From: Spirochaetales bacterium | GTDB taxonomy: Bacteria; Spirochaetota; Spirochaetia; Sphaerochaetales; Sphaerochaetaceae | Assembly (NCBI GenBank): GCA_017614625.1 | Contig: JAGABK010000188.1 | Span: 1-13,429, forward strand | Direction: 5' to 3' | Length of the DNA stretch: 13,429 nt | Shown here: positions 6,784-12,864 of the stretch, piece after piece | Layout: each line of letters starts with the position of its first letter | How positions within the stretch are numbered: position 1 is the first letter of the stretch | Notes under the pieces: generated by a model | The model's database searches: none | The model's input: the letters and a program-made list of their open reading frames with translations, nothing else | What the model was told of the DNA's origin: nothing | Position numbers and translations under genes: made by a program

Positions 6784-7272
6784 TCAGAAAAGCTTGAACT
6801 TGGGCAGCCTGAGGCCGAGGGCCAGGCCGAAGACAAGATAGAACGACAACGTCACCACTGCAGCGGCGATGAGGGCCGTGAGCCACTTGCCCTTGCTGAT
6901 GTAGAGAACAAGGAAGAAGCTCAGAAGGAAGTTGCACAGATGGATTCCGAGCTTCTTCAGCAGCAGCGTGTAGATGACGAAGGACACGATTATGACCAGA
7001 GTCGAGAGGCTGTTCTCGAGGAAGGCCTTGAAACCGGTCTTCTTTTCGGGTGCTTCCTCTCCTTCGGGTGTCTGGACTTCTTCTTTTGCGGGGGCTTTCC
7101 TGATGACTTCGACGGCAACCGCGACTACCGCGAGGACCGTTCCCACCATGAGGACATAGGGCCACGTTACGGCTCTGCTTCCGTACCCCCTCACCGAGAG
7201 GAAGTAGTACAGGACATAGCCCAGGATTGCGAGGAGAAAGACGAGTTCTCCCCAAGGCAGTTTCTTCTTCAT
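6784..7272 (-). CDS. tctB: Tripartite tricarboxylate transporter small membrane subunit TctB
   Basis: A 162-residue protein with about four transmembrane segments (near residues 8-25, 36-55, 88-106 and 112-150, the last a pair). It has a charged central loop rich in Glu, Lys and Pro between segments two and three. Size, topology and position between tctC and tctA identify it; TctB sequences are poorly conserved, so the family call rests partly on context. Start ATG 7272 gives MKKKLPWGEL and has GGAGA seven bases upstream. Longer upstream readings would run through the terminator hairpin and are unlikely. TctB assembles with TctA in the membrane and is of uncertain mechanistic role. Confidence 0.88.
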   Translation of the reverse strand: MKKKLPWGELVFLLAILGYVLYYFLSVRGYGSRAVTWPYVLMVGTVLAVVAVAVEVIRKAPAKEEVQTPEGEEAPEKKTGFKAFLENSLSTLVIIVSFVIYTLLLKKLGIHLCNFLLSFFLVLYISKGKWLTALIAAAVVTLSFYLVFGLALGLRLPKFKLF

Positions 7273-7313
7273 AACTTTTCTCCAATTGGTCAGGATGAAA
7301 CTTACGTTCTTCC

Positions 7314-7336
7314 CAACTCCCGGAATCCGGAAGTTG
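7314..7336 (-). promoter_or_regulatory. Imperfect 23-nt palindrome upstream of tctB
   Basis: CAACTCCCGGA-A-TCCGGAAGTTG is self-complementary with a single mismatch. In the transcript it forms a second hairpin immediately after the tctC terminator and 41 nt before tctB. No T-run follows it in the direction of transcription. It could protect the 5' end of a processed tctBA message or serve as an operator. Confidence 0.5.
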
Positions 7337-7338
7337 AG

Positions 7339-7366
7339 AAAAACGCACCGTGCGCGGGGCACGGTG
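7339..7366 (-). terminator. Intra-operon terminator/attenuator between tctC and tctB
   Basis: On the minus strand a perfect 8-bp stem (CACCGTGC/GCACGGTG) with loop CCCGC is followed by CG and five T. It lies 20 nt after the tctC stop. Partial termination here would leave many more hpcH-tctC messages than tctBA messages, as expected for a soluble binding protein serving a membrane carrier. Confidence 0.75.
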
Positions 7367-7385
7367 TGTTTGTTTCCGACTTGTG

Positions 7386-8396
7386 TCAGTTGTTGTTCTT
7401 GGGATCCAGCAGCTCCGAATACTTCTTCAGGGTGTCTACGAATCCGATTGCGGCGCTGAGCGTGTCATCCGGTCCGATGTAGTCGATGAAGCGGTCCTGC
7501 TTGGCCGTCACGAGAGCCTCGTTGGAAGCATCGGATGTGAAAGCGGTCTTGAAGGTGTCGCAGAGCATCTGGTAGATGTCGGGGTGCTTCTCGGCAATCT
7601 TCTTGCTTGTCCAGATGGAGCAGTGTGCAACGAGGTCGGGCATCTCGAAGTCCTTGGCGAACTCGGGCTGGACCTGTGCGTTCGGCCAGATGTCGGTGAC
7701 GGGGGAGGTCTTGCCGAAGATGCCGATGATCTTGAACTGGTCGGGTGACTTGACGACTGTGGAGATTCCGCCTACGGAGACATCGACGTGTCCGCCGAGG
7801 AGGTCGTTGCGGGCGCCTGCTCCGCCGTTGTACGGAACGACTGTGGCGTTGATGCCGGAAGCCTCGACGAAGATCCTGGCTGTGATGTTGGCTGATGTCA
7901 GGGCCTGCGGAGTGGAGATTGTGATCCTGTTCTCACGTGCATACTTGATCAGGTCCTCTGCCGTGTTGAAGCGGGTGTCGTCGGCGCGGACGATCAGTGC
8001 GTTTGCATCCGAATAGACGTTTCCGATCCAGGCGATGTCCTCGACGGAGTATGTGGAATCCTGGAACTGGAACATTCCGAGCATGGCCTCGGGCATTCCG
8101 CAGATGACTCCGAACTCGTCGCTGTCAAGGGCGTTGAGGTCGTTCATTGCGACCAGGTAGGTGTTTCCCGTGTTCTCATAGACATACTCGAACTTTGTGC
8201 CGAGCTCTTTCTCCCACTGCGGTGTGAAGCAGCGTGAAACGACGTCGAGTCCGCCGCCTGCCGAGGCTGCGACCAGATAATTGAGTGTATCTGCGGGGTA
8301 CTTGCCGGCTTCTGCGGCTGTGTCAGTTGCTCCCTGAGCGAATACCATTGTGAACGAACATACTGCGATGAGCATTGCTACCAGTAATTTCTTCAT
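7386..8396 (-). CDS. tctC: TTT substrate-binding protein (TctC/Bug family)
   Basis: A 336-residue exported binding protein of the Bug/TctC family, which captures carboxylates for the TctAB carrier. A Sec signal peptide is clear: MKKLL, a hydrophobic core, then VFA|QGATD with likely cleavage after residue 20. There is no Cys at the cleavage site, so it is not an obvious lipoprotein. The mature start LNYLVAASAGGGLDVVSRCF corresponds to the Bug motif that normally reads PGGxxDxxAR. VVPYNGGAGARNDLLGGHVDVSVGG matches the family signature near residue 190-215. GGAG lies upstream of ATG 8396. It follows hpcH by 40 bp and is separated from tctB by a terminator. Confidence 0.93.
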   Translation of the reverse strand: MKKLLVAMLIAVCSFTMVFAQGATDTAAEAGKYPADTLNYLVAASAGGGLDVVSRCFTPQWEKELGTKFEYVYENTGNTYLVAMNDLNALDSDEFGVICGMPEAMLGMFQFQDSTYSVEDIAWIGNVYSDANALIVRADDTRFNTAEDLIKYARENRITISTPQALTSANITARIFVEASGINATVVPYNGGAGARNDLLGGHVDVSVGGISTVVKSPDQFKIIGIFGKTSPVTDIWPNAQVQPEFAKDFEMPDLVAHCSIWTSKKIAEKHPDIYQMLCDTFKTAFTSDASNEALVTAKQDRFIDYIGPDDTLSAAIGFVDTLKKYSELLDPKNNN

Positions 8397-8436
8397 TTCG
8401 TTTCTCCTTGTTTTGTTTTTATTGAAATCCAGCCTC

Positions 8437-9225
8437 TCAGCCGTTCATTTCCCTGAATTTTCCCAACGAACCGTTGATGGCCTTCTTCAGCATGGCCATG
8501 TCCGATCCGAGCGTGAACATCTTGCATCCGAGTCCCTTGACGTGGTCGAAGTCCTCCTTCGATCCCAGTCCGCCGAGTCCCGCGTCGCCGAGGATGACCT
8601 TCGACTTCGAGATGCGTCTGCACAGGTCCTCGACGATTGCCCTGACCTCCGGGGTCACCTTTCCGCCGTATCCGAGGTCCAGTGAAAGGTCCTTGGCTCC
8701 GATCCTCAGGACGTCGATTCCGGACTCGAGGATCTCGTCCAGGTTGTCGATTCCCTTCTGGCTCTCGATCATTCCGATGCACATGACGTTTTTGTTGACC
8801 ATCTGCAGATAATCCTCATCGGGCACGAAACCGAACTTGGAGGCCCTTGCGGAATCTCCGTATCCCCTGCGTCCCACGGGTGCGAACTTGACCTCGTTGA
8901 CTGCGTGCCTTGCCTGCTCGGCCGTGTCGATGTGCGGGAAGATGACTCCCATGACGCCTGCCTCGAGGACCTGGAGGATCAGGCCGTCCTCATGGCTGGG
9001 GATCCTCATGATGGGGACCGCTCCGCCGATCTGGATGGCGCGGATGAGGTTCTCGGCAGTCTCTATGTTGTGGACGAAGTGCTCGCCCTCGATGAACACG
9101 TAATCAAGGCCGCAGTAGGCCGCCATCTCGGCAATCAGAGTCGAGCGGCTTCTCACCTGGCATCCCAGTACGGGAATACCGGCCTTCATCTTGTCAAACA
9201 TCCTGTTTTCTTCAATCAGTTTCAT
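8437..9225 (-). CDS. HpcH/HpaI-family class II aldolase
   Basis: A 262-residue cytoplasmic TIM-barrel aldolase of the HpcH/HpaI (4-hydroxy-2-oxoacid, e.g. HpaI, GarL, RhmA) group, which cleaves 4-hydroxy-2-oxoacids to pyruvate plus an aldehyde with a divalent metal. Visible residues are His49 in FIEGEH, Arg74 in IMRIP, the APVGRRGYG loop (116-123), metal ligand Glu154 in GMIES and Asp179 in GAKDLS. EGEH in place of the common DxEH and GAKDLS in place of GPxDLS are mild departures that may reflect a different substrate. I prefer ATG 9225 to the in-frame GTG 9231, because GAGG lies five bases before the ATG but touches the GTG. It is the first gene after the LysR2-type operator and leads the tctC gene by 40 bp. 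Confidence 0.9.
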   Translation of the reverse strand: MKLIEENRMFDKMKAGIPVLGCQVRSRSTLIAEMAAYCGLDYVFIEGEHFVHNIETAENLIRAIQIGGAVPIMRIPSHEDGLILQVLEAGVMGVIFPHIDTAEQARHAVNEVKFAPVGRRGYGDSARASKFGFVPDEDYLQMVNKNVMCIGMIESQKGIDNLDEILESGIDVLRIGAKDLSLDLGYGGKVTPEVRAIVEDLCRRISKSKVILGDAGLGGLGSKEDFDHVKGLGCKMFTLGSDMAMLKKAINGSLGKFREMNG

Positions 9226-9256
9226 GGACACCTCATTGATTTACCGGTCGGCACAT

Positions 9257-9271
9257 AAAACCGCCGGTTTT
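9257..9271 (-). promoter_or_regulatory. Palindrome in the hpcH leader
   Basis: AAAACCG-C-CGGTTTT is a perfect 15-nt palindrome, about 32 nt upstream of the hpcH start and inside its predicted leader. It could be a small hairpin or an operator. The T-run is too short for a confident terminator. Confidence 0.4.
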
Positions 9272-9314
9272 CTCTGTATTTGAAGCATCGCATGGAATTG
9301 TTTAGAAAAAAAAT

Positions 9315-9343
9315 ACAATATTTTCATTGGACGCCATAACCAA
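9315..9343 (-). promoter_or_regulatory. Candidate promoter of the hpcH-tct operon
   Basis: On the minus strand TTGGTT (9338-9343) and TATTGT (9315-9320) are 17 bp apart, with start near 9308. Both boxes are weak matches, as expected of a promoter that needs an activator. The -35 lies within the LysR-type inverted repeat. Confidence 0.4.
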
Positions 9344-9351
9344 AAGTTATG
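9335..9351. promoter_or_regulatory. LysR-type operator upstream of hpcH (T-N11-A)
   Basis: CATAAC-CAAAA-GTTATG is a perfect 6-bp inverted repeat with 5-bp spacer. The core ATAAC-N5-GTTAT has T9337 and A9349, giving T-N11-A, the LysR consensus geometry. It lies between lysR2 and hpcH and overlaps the candidate -35. Regulation of the transport operon by LysR2 is inferred. Confidence 0.6.
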
Positions 9352-9393
9352 ACCAAAAACCACAGCGGAACCGGATGGAAAACCGGGTGGAAC

Positions 9394-10290
9394 TCAATAA
9401 GCCAGAGGCTGTTTCTTCGGCAGCTTGCTGAAATACTCTATGGCAAAATCCCTGAACGACCTGGTGCACGGGTTCAGGTATTTGTCCGACTTCCAGACCA
9501 TGTAGTCCGTCCTTGTTACATACTCGCCGTTCGGGTGCTTCAGCGGATAGACGTGCAGTCCCGGGATGCCCTCATAGACGTCCGACGAGATGATGATGCT
9601 GTACCCCAGCCCCTCCCGGACCATCTTGATGCAGGTGTCGATGTTCTGGACATGCATGGCGATGTTCGGCGACACGTCGAAGATGTCCTGCCACCAGTCA
9701 TTGACGAAAAGACGCGCGCTTTCGCTGAACTCCGCGTCGATCCTGGGAAGGAACGGAAGGTTCTTAAGTGATATTTCTTCGCTCGAGATTATCGTGGCGT
9801 ATTCGGTGCGGATCTCGGCCTTCTCCAGGTTCAGCCCCGGCTCTCCCCTTATGAAGCCTATGTCTGCTTCCCTCTCGTAGATGCCCTGTGCGGTTATGTT
9901 GCTGCCGGCGTAGCGCAGGTGGAAGCGCACGTCCGGGTCCACGTCCTTGTAGGCGCGCATGAGCTTGGGCAGAAGGTGCACCGTAAGCGAGCCTGCGGAC
10001 ATCATGGACACGGTGTTCTCCGCATCGTCCTGTATTCCCTGCAGCTCCTTGAGCTCCTTCCTGTAACCGTCTAGCACGGTCTGCCCGTACCTCACCAGGT
10101 GCTGGCCCTCGAGGGTGAAGACGACACCCTTCACGCTTCTCTTCACTATTATTATGCCCAGGTCCTCTTCTATCTTGTGCAGCCACTTGGTCAGCGCCGG
10201 CTGCGAGATGTACAGCTTCTGCGAGGCAGTGGTGATGCTCTTGCTGGCGTAAAGCTCGTTGAGCATCTCGAAATCCAATAGTCTGAGCAT
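9394..10290 (-). CDS. LysR-family transcriptional regulator (LysR2)
   Basis: A 298-residue LysR regulator. The helix-turn-helix is near residues 18-38 (SITTASQKLYISQPALTKWL), followed by a linker helix to about residue 90 and an effector-binding domain containing IGFIRGEPGLNLE and VREGLGYSIIISSDVYE. Start ATG 10290 is preceded by AGGAGGAAGG. A longer upstream reading would overlap the preceding CinA gene. It is 8 bp after the cinA-like stop and so probably co-transcribed with the two purine/amidase-type genes. The next gene downstream, hpcH, has a LysR-type operator, so LysR2 is the natural candidate regulator of the TTT cluster, responding to the transported acid or a breakdown product. Confidence 0.93.
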   Translation of the reverse strand: MLRLLDFEMLNELYASKSITTASQKLYISQPALTKWLHKIEEDLGIIIVKRSVKGVVFTLEGQHLVRYGQTVLDGYRKELKELQGIQDDAENTVSMMSAGSLTVHLLPKLMRAYKDVDPDVRFHLRYAGSNITAQGIYEREADIGFIRGEPGLNLEKAEIRTEYATIISSEEISLKNLPFLPRIDAEFSESARLFVNDWWQDIFDVSPNIAMHVQNIDTCIKMVREGLGYSIIISSDVYEGIPGLHVYPLKHPNGEYVTRTDYMVWKSDKYLNPCTRSFRDFAIEYFSKLPKKQPLAY

Positions 10291-10298
10291 CCTTCCTC

Positions 10299-10832
10299 CT
10301 ATCCCTGCAATACCTTCATGAGCCTGTCGGCCACCACATCCGCCATGTACATCTTGTACGAAAGCCTGTCTTCCTGCGGCGGCACGGTGCAGTGGAAGCA
10401 CTGCTTCCCGCCTGCAGTCTCCACTGCGAAATACACCTCGCCGGGGACGCTGTCCGCATTGGCCGGGTCCGTGTTGCCGAAGCTTCCGGTTATCCCCACT
10501 CCGATGTCCGAACCGAACTTCCTCCTGCAGGCCTGTGCCATCGCAAGTGCCGTCTGAGGCGAATAGACCCCGTAAGTCCCGATTATCTGTGCAGGCACCC
10601 CGTCCAGGACCTTGGCGTCGTTGGAATATGTCACGCAGGAGCCTTTGAAGACCTCCGACGAGCCCTCCGTGTCCGTGATCAGCGACGATATCTGCCCGCC
10701 GGTGCAGCTTTCCATGACCGTTACAGTTGTCTTTCCTTCAATCAGAGCCAGCGTCAGGGCGCGGTACTTTTTCCTGACAGCCTCAGGCTCCACCGATCCG
10801 GGAACCCCGTGCACAACCCTGCATGCCTTCAT
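10299..10832 (-). CDS. Stand-alone CinA C-terminal (PncC-like) amidase domain protein
   Basis: A 177-residue single-domain protein matching the CinA C-terminal domain. Characterised members (PncC) deamidate nicotinamide mononucleotide. ESCTGGQISSLIT (41-53) is the signature with the nucleophilic Ser. SCVTYSNDAKVLDGV and GVYSPQTALAMA are also typical. The usual GITGIAGPxGG turn is replaced by GITGSFGNTDPANADSVPGE (113-132), a divergent subgroup, so the substrate may not be NMN. I chose ATG 10832 because AAGG is seven bases upstream; ATG 10838 would sit almost on the ribosome site. It starts 19 bp after the deaminase stop and ends 8 bp before lysR2. Confidence 0.85.
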   Translation of the reverse strand: MKACRVVHGVPGSVEPEAVRKKYRALTLALIEGKTTVTVMESCTGGQISSLITDTEGSSEVFKGSCVTYSNDAKVLDGVPAQIIGTYGVYSPQTALAMAQACRRKFGSDIGVGITGSFGNTDPANADSVPGEVYFAVETAGGKQCFHCTVPPQEDRLSYKMYMADVVADRLMKVLQG

Positions 10833-10851
10833 TTCCATGCCTTCTGAGCCC

Positions 10852-11325
10852 TCAGTACATCTGCCTTTCGGATTCGGCGTACTCGCGGAAAAGATCCCTG
10901 CACTCCGCGTTCTTCTCAAGGCGCTGCAGCCTCATGACCTTCGCGTCCCTGCAGCCGCCGCGTATGTAGTCGTAGATGAAATCGTCCCTGAAGCCTATGG
11001 CCGCCGCGTCCTCGGGCTCCGCTCCGTACAGGACCTCCTTTATGTTGGCCCAGATGACGGCTCCCATGCACATGGGGCACGGATAGCACGTGGTGTACAG
11101 CACGCAGCCGGTCAGGTCGAAAGTCCCTTTCTCCCGGCAGGCCTTGCGGATGGCGTTGACCTCGGCATGTGCCGTGGGGTCGTTCGAGCCCAGCACTGTG
11201 TTGGATGCCACGTAAACCCTCCCTTCCGGGTCGATTACCGCGGCTCCGAACGGGCCGCCCTGGCCTCCGTTCATGGTTCTCCTGGCTTCTTCAAGGGCCA
11301 GTCTGATTATGTCTTCACGTTCCAT
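10852..11325 (-). CDS. guaD: Guanine deaminase-like nucleoside/nucleobase deaminase
   Basis: A 157-residue cytidine-deaminase-fold zinc enzyme. Zinc ligands and proton shuttle are visible as HAE (53-55) and PCPMC (82-86). TAHAEVNAIRKAC, NGGQGGPFGA and the C-terminal GFRDDFIYDYI resemble the Bacillus guanine deaminase GuaD (guanine to xanthine) more than tRNA adenosine deaminase TadA; the length also fits GuaD. The exact base specificity is not proven by motifs. There is no clear Shine-Dalgarno sequence, and an extended -10 sits six bases before the ATG, suggesting a leaderless mRNA. It heads the guaD-cinA-lysR2 group and is divergent from the kinase gene. Confidence 0.88.
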   Translation of the reverse strand: MEREDIIRLALEEARRTMNGGQGGPFGAAVIDPEGRVYVASNTVLGSNDPTAHAEVNAIRKACREKGTFDLTGCVLYTTCYPCPMCMGAVIWANIKEVLYGAEPEDAAAIGFRDDFIYDYIRGGCRDAKVMRLQRLEKNAECRDLFREYAESERQMY

Positions 11326-11331
11326 AGCCTA

Positions 11332-11340
11332 AATATAACA
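11332..11340 (-). promoter_or_regulatory. Extended -10 promoter, predicted leaderless start of guaD
   Basis: On the minus strand TG-T-TATATT spans 11340 to 11332, followed by exactly six bases (11331-11326) and the ATG at 11325. The -35 region is poor. The geometry matches that before the M48 protease and the nitroreductase. Confidence 0.55.
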
Positions 11341-11390
11341 GATATTCGCACGCACACCACAATAAAATGCTTTGCCATACGGCGCCCTTG

Positions 11391-11399
11391 TGATACGCT
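11391..11399 (+). promoter_or_regulatory. Weak extended -10 upstream of the kinase gene
   Basis: TG-A-TACGCT (11391-11399) keeps the key -12 T, -11 A and -7 T. TTGCCA (11372-11377) is 16 bp upstream as a -35. Seven bases separate the -10 from ATG 11407, so the transcript would be leaderless or nearly so. Confidence 0.4.
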
Positions 11400-11406
11400 T
11401 TGCGGC

Positions 11407-12003
11407 ATGGCAGCGAATTTGATTCTTATGGCTGGACTTCCCGCATCGGGCAAATCGACCTTCGCCTCATACGCCGCGAAGGAGCTTGGCCTGCCCGTCA
11501 TCGAAAAGGACAGGATCAAGGAATACCTTTTCGACACCGTGGGATTCAGGACCTACGAGGAGAAGACGAAGCTGGACATTGCAGCTTCCGACATCATGAT
11601 GTACACCGCCGCCTGCATCCTCGGGCGCGGCGGCTCCGTGATCCTGGACAACAACTTCGAGGACCGCAACCTGCCCCATCTGCAGGAACTTGTGGCGTCA
11701 AATCCGTGCAACGTGGTCACCGTCCGCTTCGCAGGCGACATAAGGGCCATCTACGGGCGTTTCCTGGCCCGGGACAGGGACCCCGAGCGGCATCCGGGCC
11801 ATGTAATTACAACCTGCTGGCCGCAGGACGGAAAAAACACAATCGACAACCCCGTCATAACCCTCGAGGAATTCGAGGCAAAGTTCCGCCGCCGCGGCAC
11901 GTTCGGCTTCGGCATGGGAACCGTCATAGAGGTCGATGCCACCGACCCCGCCGCCCTGTCCTACCCGGACATCCTCTCACAGCTGCGCAGGGCTCTTGTC
12001 TAG
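11407..12003 (+). CDS. P-loop ATPase/kinase (zeta-toxin/AAA_33-like)
   Basis: A 198-residue P-loop NTPase. The Walker A motif GLPASGKST spans residues 10-18, followed by VIEKDRIKEYLFD, which corresponds to the acidic strand of small-molecule kinases. VILDNNFEDR is a second acidic strand, and RFLARDRDPERHPGH resembles the Arg-rich lid. This pattern occurs in AAA_33, zeta-toxin-like and chloramphenicol phosphotransferase-like families, where the enzyme phosphorylates a small molecule, sugar or RNA end. No cognate antitoxin is seen nearby, so a toxin role has no support. ATG 11407 is chosen because the fold starts there (MAANLILMAGLPASGKST); an in-frame upstream extension exists but does not look like protein. 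The 3' end overlaps the convergent nitroreductase gene by 27 bp. Confidence 0.85.
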   Translation: MAANLILMAGLPASGKSTFASYAAKELGLPVIEKDRIKEYLFDTVGFRTYEEKTKLDIAASDIMMYTAACILGRGGSVILDNNFEDRNLPHLQELVASNPCNVVTVRFAGDIRAIYGRFLARDRDPERHPGHVITTCWPQDGKNTIDNPVITLEEFEAKFRRRGTFGFGMGTVIEVDATDPAALSYPDILSQLRRALV

Positions 12004-12750
12004 CCTGTAATACGCCACCTGCACCCTCTCCAGCCTCTCGTCCGACGTGTCCTCGAAAAGCTGCCTTCCGTACTTCAGACCCTCATGCTCCAGACAGGTC
12101 TCCAGTATCAGAAGGAAGATGCCTATGTCCATCCTGTTGAAGAAATTGACCTTGCCTGCGGGCATGATGCCCCGCTTGGCCGGCCAGATTCTGAAGACCT
12201 TCAGGCCCGAGCCGTCGTTCTCCACGAACCAGGGCTGAAGGTTGCAGGCGCTGGGTGCATAGCGCACGATATCCGAAACACCAAGACCGTCCCCGCTCCA
12301 GATGGCCGGAACGTCCTTTCTCTTCGTTTGGGAGAGGTCCCTGCGGAAGCTGTCCGCCGGCACCTTGGCTATGGCTATCATGATCACGTAGTCCAGGCCT
12401 TCGGCCGTCTTCGCCCTGGGCTTGCCCATTCCGTACCACAGCGCCCCTATTCCGACCGAATTGAGGTACAGGTCCGCCTGCTCGCCCATGTAGCCGGCGT
12501 TGCGCAGGTAGTCGCCCTTCTTCTCGCTGTAGAAGAGAATGCAGTATTCCGCCCCGCGCATGCAGGTGGTCTCCCTGGCAGGCACTACGCGCACAAGCGT
12601 CTTTATCTCAGGATGAAGCGGCCTGAGCGTTTTCAGGAAGGCATCGAGAGCCGAGAGCTCGGCCTCCGAAAGGCGGTCCGAGCCGCCCTTGAACAGGTGG
12701 AAAGACCTTCTTCTGAAGATCTGGTCATAAGTATTTCCATGCTTTTCCAT
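11977..12750 (-). CDS. Nitroreductase-family flavoprotein (TM1586-like)
   Basis: A 257-residue putative FMN-dependent oxidoreductase. RRRSFHLF (about residues 13-20) is the typical N-terminal RRS flavin-contact motif. YMGEQADLYLNSVGIGALWYGMGKP and, in the second half, VRYAPSACNLQPWFVE (the SPSxxNxQPW-type flavin motif) with MDIGIFLLILETCLEHEG suggest the TM1586-type family, in which two half-domains occur in one chain. Substrate and partner are unknown. ATG 12750 is the first plausible start: the region upstream is promoter-like and reads as non-protein. There is no Shine-Dalgarno sequence, and an extended -10 is six bases upstream. Its last 27 bp overlap the end of the convergent kinase gene. 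It is divergent from an ABC binding protein gene. Confidence 0.85.
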   Translation of the reverse strand: MEKHGNTYDQIFRRRSFHLFKGGSDRLSEAELSALDAFLKTLRPLHPEIKTLVRVVPARETTCMRGAEYCILFYSEKKGDYLRNAGYMGEQADLYLNSVGIGALWYGMGKPRAKTAEGLDYVIMIAIAKVPADSFRRDLSQTKRKDVPAIWSGDGLGVSDIVRYAPSACNLQPWFVENDGSGLKVFRIWPAKRGIMPAGKVNFFNRMDIGIFLLILETCLEHEGLKYGRQLFEDTSDERLERVQVAYYRLDKSPAQL

Positions 12751-12756
12751 GTGCAA

Positions 12757-12765
12757 ATCATAGCA
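12757..12765 (-). promoter_or_regulatory. Extended -10 promoter, predicted leaderless start of the nitroreductase gene
   Basis: On the minus strand TG-C-TATGAT spans 12765 to 12757, then six bases and the ATG at 12750. There is no good -35 at 17 bp. The arrangement is the same as before guaD and the M48 gene. Confidence 0.55.
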
Positions 12766-12799
12766 CAGTTTATAGTGATTGCATAACTTGCGGAAACGA

Positions 12800-12828
12800 T
12801 TGCTTTTTTCCCTTTTCCTCTGTACATT
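12800..12828 (+). promoter_or_regulatory. Candidate promoter of the ABC binding protein gene
   Basis: TTGCTT (12800-12805) and TACATT (12823-12828) are separated by 17 bp. The start would be near 12835, leaving a leader of about 30 nt with a ribosome site. Confidence 0.5.
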
Positions 12829-12835
12829 TCGGGTA

Positions 12836-12849
12836 GCATCACATGATGC
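12836..12849 (+). promoter_or_regulatory. Palindrome at the predicted start site of the ABC binding protein gene
   Basis: GCATCA-CA-TGATGC is a perfect 6-bp inverted repeat that ends one base before the AAGGAG ribosome site (12851-12856). It begins at the predicted transcription start. It could be an operator or a short 5' hairpin controlling translation. Confidence 0.4.
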
Positions 12850-12864
12850 AAAGGAGCGTTTCAA

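Noticed and set aside
4818..6797. Long plus-strand open frame of 659 codons over amidohydrolase and tctA
   Set aside because: It is the shadow of tctA on the opposite strand: a low-complexity Asp/Glu/Arg-rich translation with no ribosome site or family signature.
9352..9393. Possible terminator after lysR2 (CCACCCGG...GTGG followed by TTTTT on the minus strand)
   Set aside because: The only pairings are two short 4-bp helices with large internal loops. I cannot support a stable stem, though the T-run is suggestive.
10852..11325. Deaminase as tRNA adenosine deaminase TadA
   Set aside because: TAHAEVNAIRKAC and the FIYDYI tail resemble guanine deaminase GuaD more closely. The operon context also does not suggest a tRNA-modification gene.
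11407..12003. Kinase gene as a zeta-type toxin of a toxin-antitoxin pair
   Set aside because: No small antitoxin gene precedes or follows it, and the Walker A plus acidic-strand pattern is shared with many small-molecule kinases.
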